A stretch of DNA of 7,716 nucleotides. Origin: Desulfobacterales bacterium. Its GTDB lineage: Bacteria; Desulfobacterota; Desulfobacteria; Desulfobacterales; JAUCGF01. Position 1 is the first letter of the stretch, and each line of letters opens with the position of its first letter. Positions 6,711-7,716 of this stretch are shown here, piece by piece. A program made the translations under genes and the position numbers. Location of the stretch: NCBI GenBank assembly GCA_029940345.1, contig JAOZRC010000236.1:1-7716 (forward strand), in the 5' to 3' direction. The notes under the pieces are model-generated. The model was not told the DNA's origin, searched no databases, and saw nothing but the letters and a program-made list of their open reading frames with translations.

Positions 6711-6826
6711 ATCTAAAAGTAATATTTTTGTTGTGTATCAGTTTTGAGATTTTCAGCGTCTGCTTCTAAACACGGGTTTGGAGATGGGCGCCATTAAACG
6801 TTAACTTAAACCGAAGGGAGAAGAAA

Positions 6827-7716
6827 ATGAAAAAAGGATTGGTAGTTTTGGTTGCATGTGTGTTTGCTTTGACCGTGTTTTACAGCCCGGTTCCATCTGA
6901 AGCTGCGAAACGCGAAAAATTCGGTGCGGACAAACGGCATGAGGAGATTAAGCGCACCAAAGTGAAAACATCGGATCAGACGGTTCGGTGGAAAATGGTG
7001 ATGCCGTGGTCAAAAGGATTACTCTTCTTTGATTATGCCCAGCATTTTGCCGATTCGGTTCGCTTGGTTTCAGGCGGCAGACTCCAGATTAAATGTTTCT
7101 CGGCTGGAGAATTGGTGCCGGCGATGCAATCATTTGACGCTGTCAGCAAAGGTTCAGCCCAATGCGGACATGATTGGCCCGGGTACTGGAAAGGCAAAAA
7201 TGAGGCGTTTGTCGCGTTTGCTTCTGTGCCGTTGGGACTGGATGCGGAGCTTTACAATATTTGGCTGTATGAACGCGGTGGCGCTGAAATGATGAATGAT
7301 CTTTACGGCCAGTTCAACATGGTGGCTTTTCCCGGTGGGCAGGCCGGACAGGAGATGGGCTTTTTTTCGAATAAACGGGCGACTAAACTGGAAGATTTCA
7401 AAGGCATGAAAGTCCGGACGCCGGGATGGTTTATGGATATTATGAACAACCTGGGCGCTTCGGTGACGCCGCTTCCCGGTGGCGAGGTTTATTTGGCACT
7501 GGAACGAGGGGTTATTGACGCCGCCGAATTTTCAGCGCCGGCCGTAAATTATCCCATGGGCTTTGACGAAATCACCAAATTCGTAATTGAACCCGGGGTC
7601 CATCAACCGGGCACCCAGTTCGGCCTGTTCTTTAATAAGGACGCATATAACAAACTTCCTGAAGATCTGAAATGGGTTATTAAAATCTGTGCCAAAGAGC
7701 TGCAACTCTGGAGCTA
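6827..7716 (+). CDS. TRAP transporter substrate-binding protein, DctP/TakP type (partial at 3' end)
   Basis: Periplasmic binding protein of a tripartite ATP-independent transporter. About 296 codons are visible and the gene runs off the window; the family is usually 340-370 residues. A Sec signal peptide, MKKGLVVLVACVFALTVFYS, ends near SEA|AK (cleavage after about residue 26), followed by a charged stretch of about 25 residues before the first core strand (VRWKMVMPW). Family signatures include GMKVRTPG with Arg197, the expected carboxylate-binding arginine, then LPGGEVYLALERGVIDAAEF (Glu234) and PGVHQPG. The LPGGE, DAAE and PG-H-PG pattern matches the TakP-like branch, which binds 2-oxo acids or lactate with a metal ion. 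Phe235 stands where that branch often has Trp after the Glu. AAGGGAG lies 6 bases before the ATG. The membrane subunits DctQ and DctM are expected downstream, outside the window. The ligand is probably a small hydroxy- or keto-acid used by the neighbouring enzymes. Confidence 0.9.
   Translation, partial: MKKGLVVLVACVFALTVFYSPVPSEAAKREKFGADKRHEEIKRTKVKTSDQTVRWKMVMPWSKGLLFFDYAQHFADSVRLVSGGRLQIKCFSAGELVPAMQSFDAVSKGSAQCGHDWPGYWKGKNEAFVAFASVPLGLDAELYNIWLYERGGAEMMNDLYGQFNMVAFPGGQAGQEMGFFSNKRATKLEDFKGMKVRTPGWFMDIMNNLGASVTPLPGGEVYLALERGVIDAAEFSAPAVNYPMGFDEITKFVIEPGVHQPGTQFGLFFNKDAYNKLPEDLKWVIKICAKELQLWS

Noticed and set aside
7029..7292. 87-codon plus-strand frame inside the TRAP receptor gene
   Set aside because: It overlaps the receptor reading frame, which has a clear signal peptide and family motifs and continues off the window.
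1..7716. CRISPR array, tRNA, rRNA or riboswitch
   Set aside because: I saw no regularly spaced direct repeats, cloverleaf or conserved riboswitch core.

Overview
The window looks like part of a bacterial chromosome at moderate GC. It carries a small catabolic locus for a short-chain hydroxy- or keto-acid. The gene style (fused CoA-transferase with an extra C-terminal domain, PAS/sigma-54 regulator, DctP-type TRAP binding protein, PD-(D/E)XK ATPase) recalls sulfate-reducing or related Desulfobacterota. That placement is inference; no rRNA or marker gene is present.

Layout. Bases 1-127 hold a REP-like palindrome and the leader of a fused propionate/acetoacetate-type CoA-transferase (128-2116, +). 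A weak hairpin separates it from a convergent AAA-ATPase/PD-(D/E)XK protein (2190-3761, -), which looks like an accessory gene set into the locus. Next is a PAS-AAA+-Fis sigma-54 activator (3854-5299, -). The roughly 390-base gap to the next gene is rich in signals: a 122-bp MITE-like element with an 8-bp target duplication and two internal REP-like palindromes, a 16-bp palindrome, and a good -24/-12 promoter. That promoter reads into a short-chain dehydrogenase closely resembling D-3-hydroxybutyrate dehydrogenase (5686-6558, +). A 268-base gap with repeats and palindromes follows, then a TakP-like TRAP substrate-binding protein (6827 onward, +) cut by the window end.

How they could work together. 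The TRAP system would import a hydroxy- or keto-acid. The dehydrogenase would oxidise it (3-hydroxybutyrate to acetoacetate is the best reading), and the CoA-transferase would activate the acid. The divergent sigma-54 activator probably controls at least the dehydrogenase, since a -24/-12 promoter lies between them. A 29-base element shared upstream of the CoA-transferase and TRAP genes (24 of 29 identical) suggests a second common signal or a dispersed repeat.

The most notable observations are the MITE-like insertion that duplicated the activator's Shine-Dalgarno region, the candidate activator site plus sigma-54 promoter, the shared GGGA-NN-TCCC elements, and the uncharacterised C-terminal domain on the CoA-transferase. 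Nothing here proves a new system; the regulatory architecture is the most original part.
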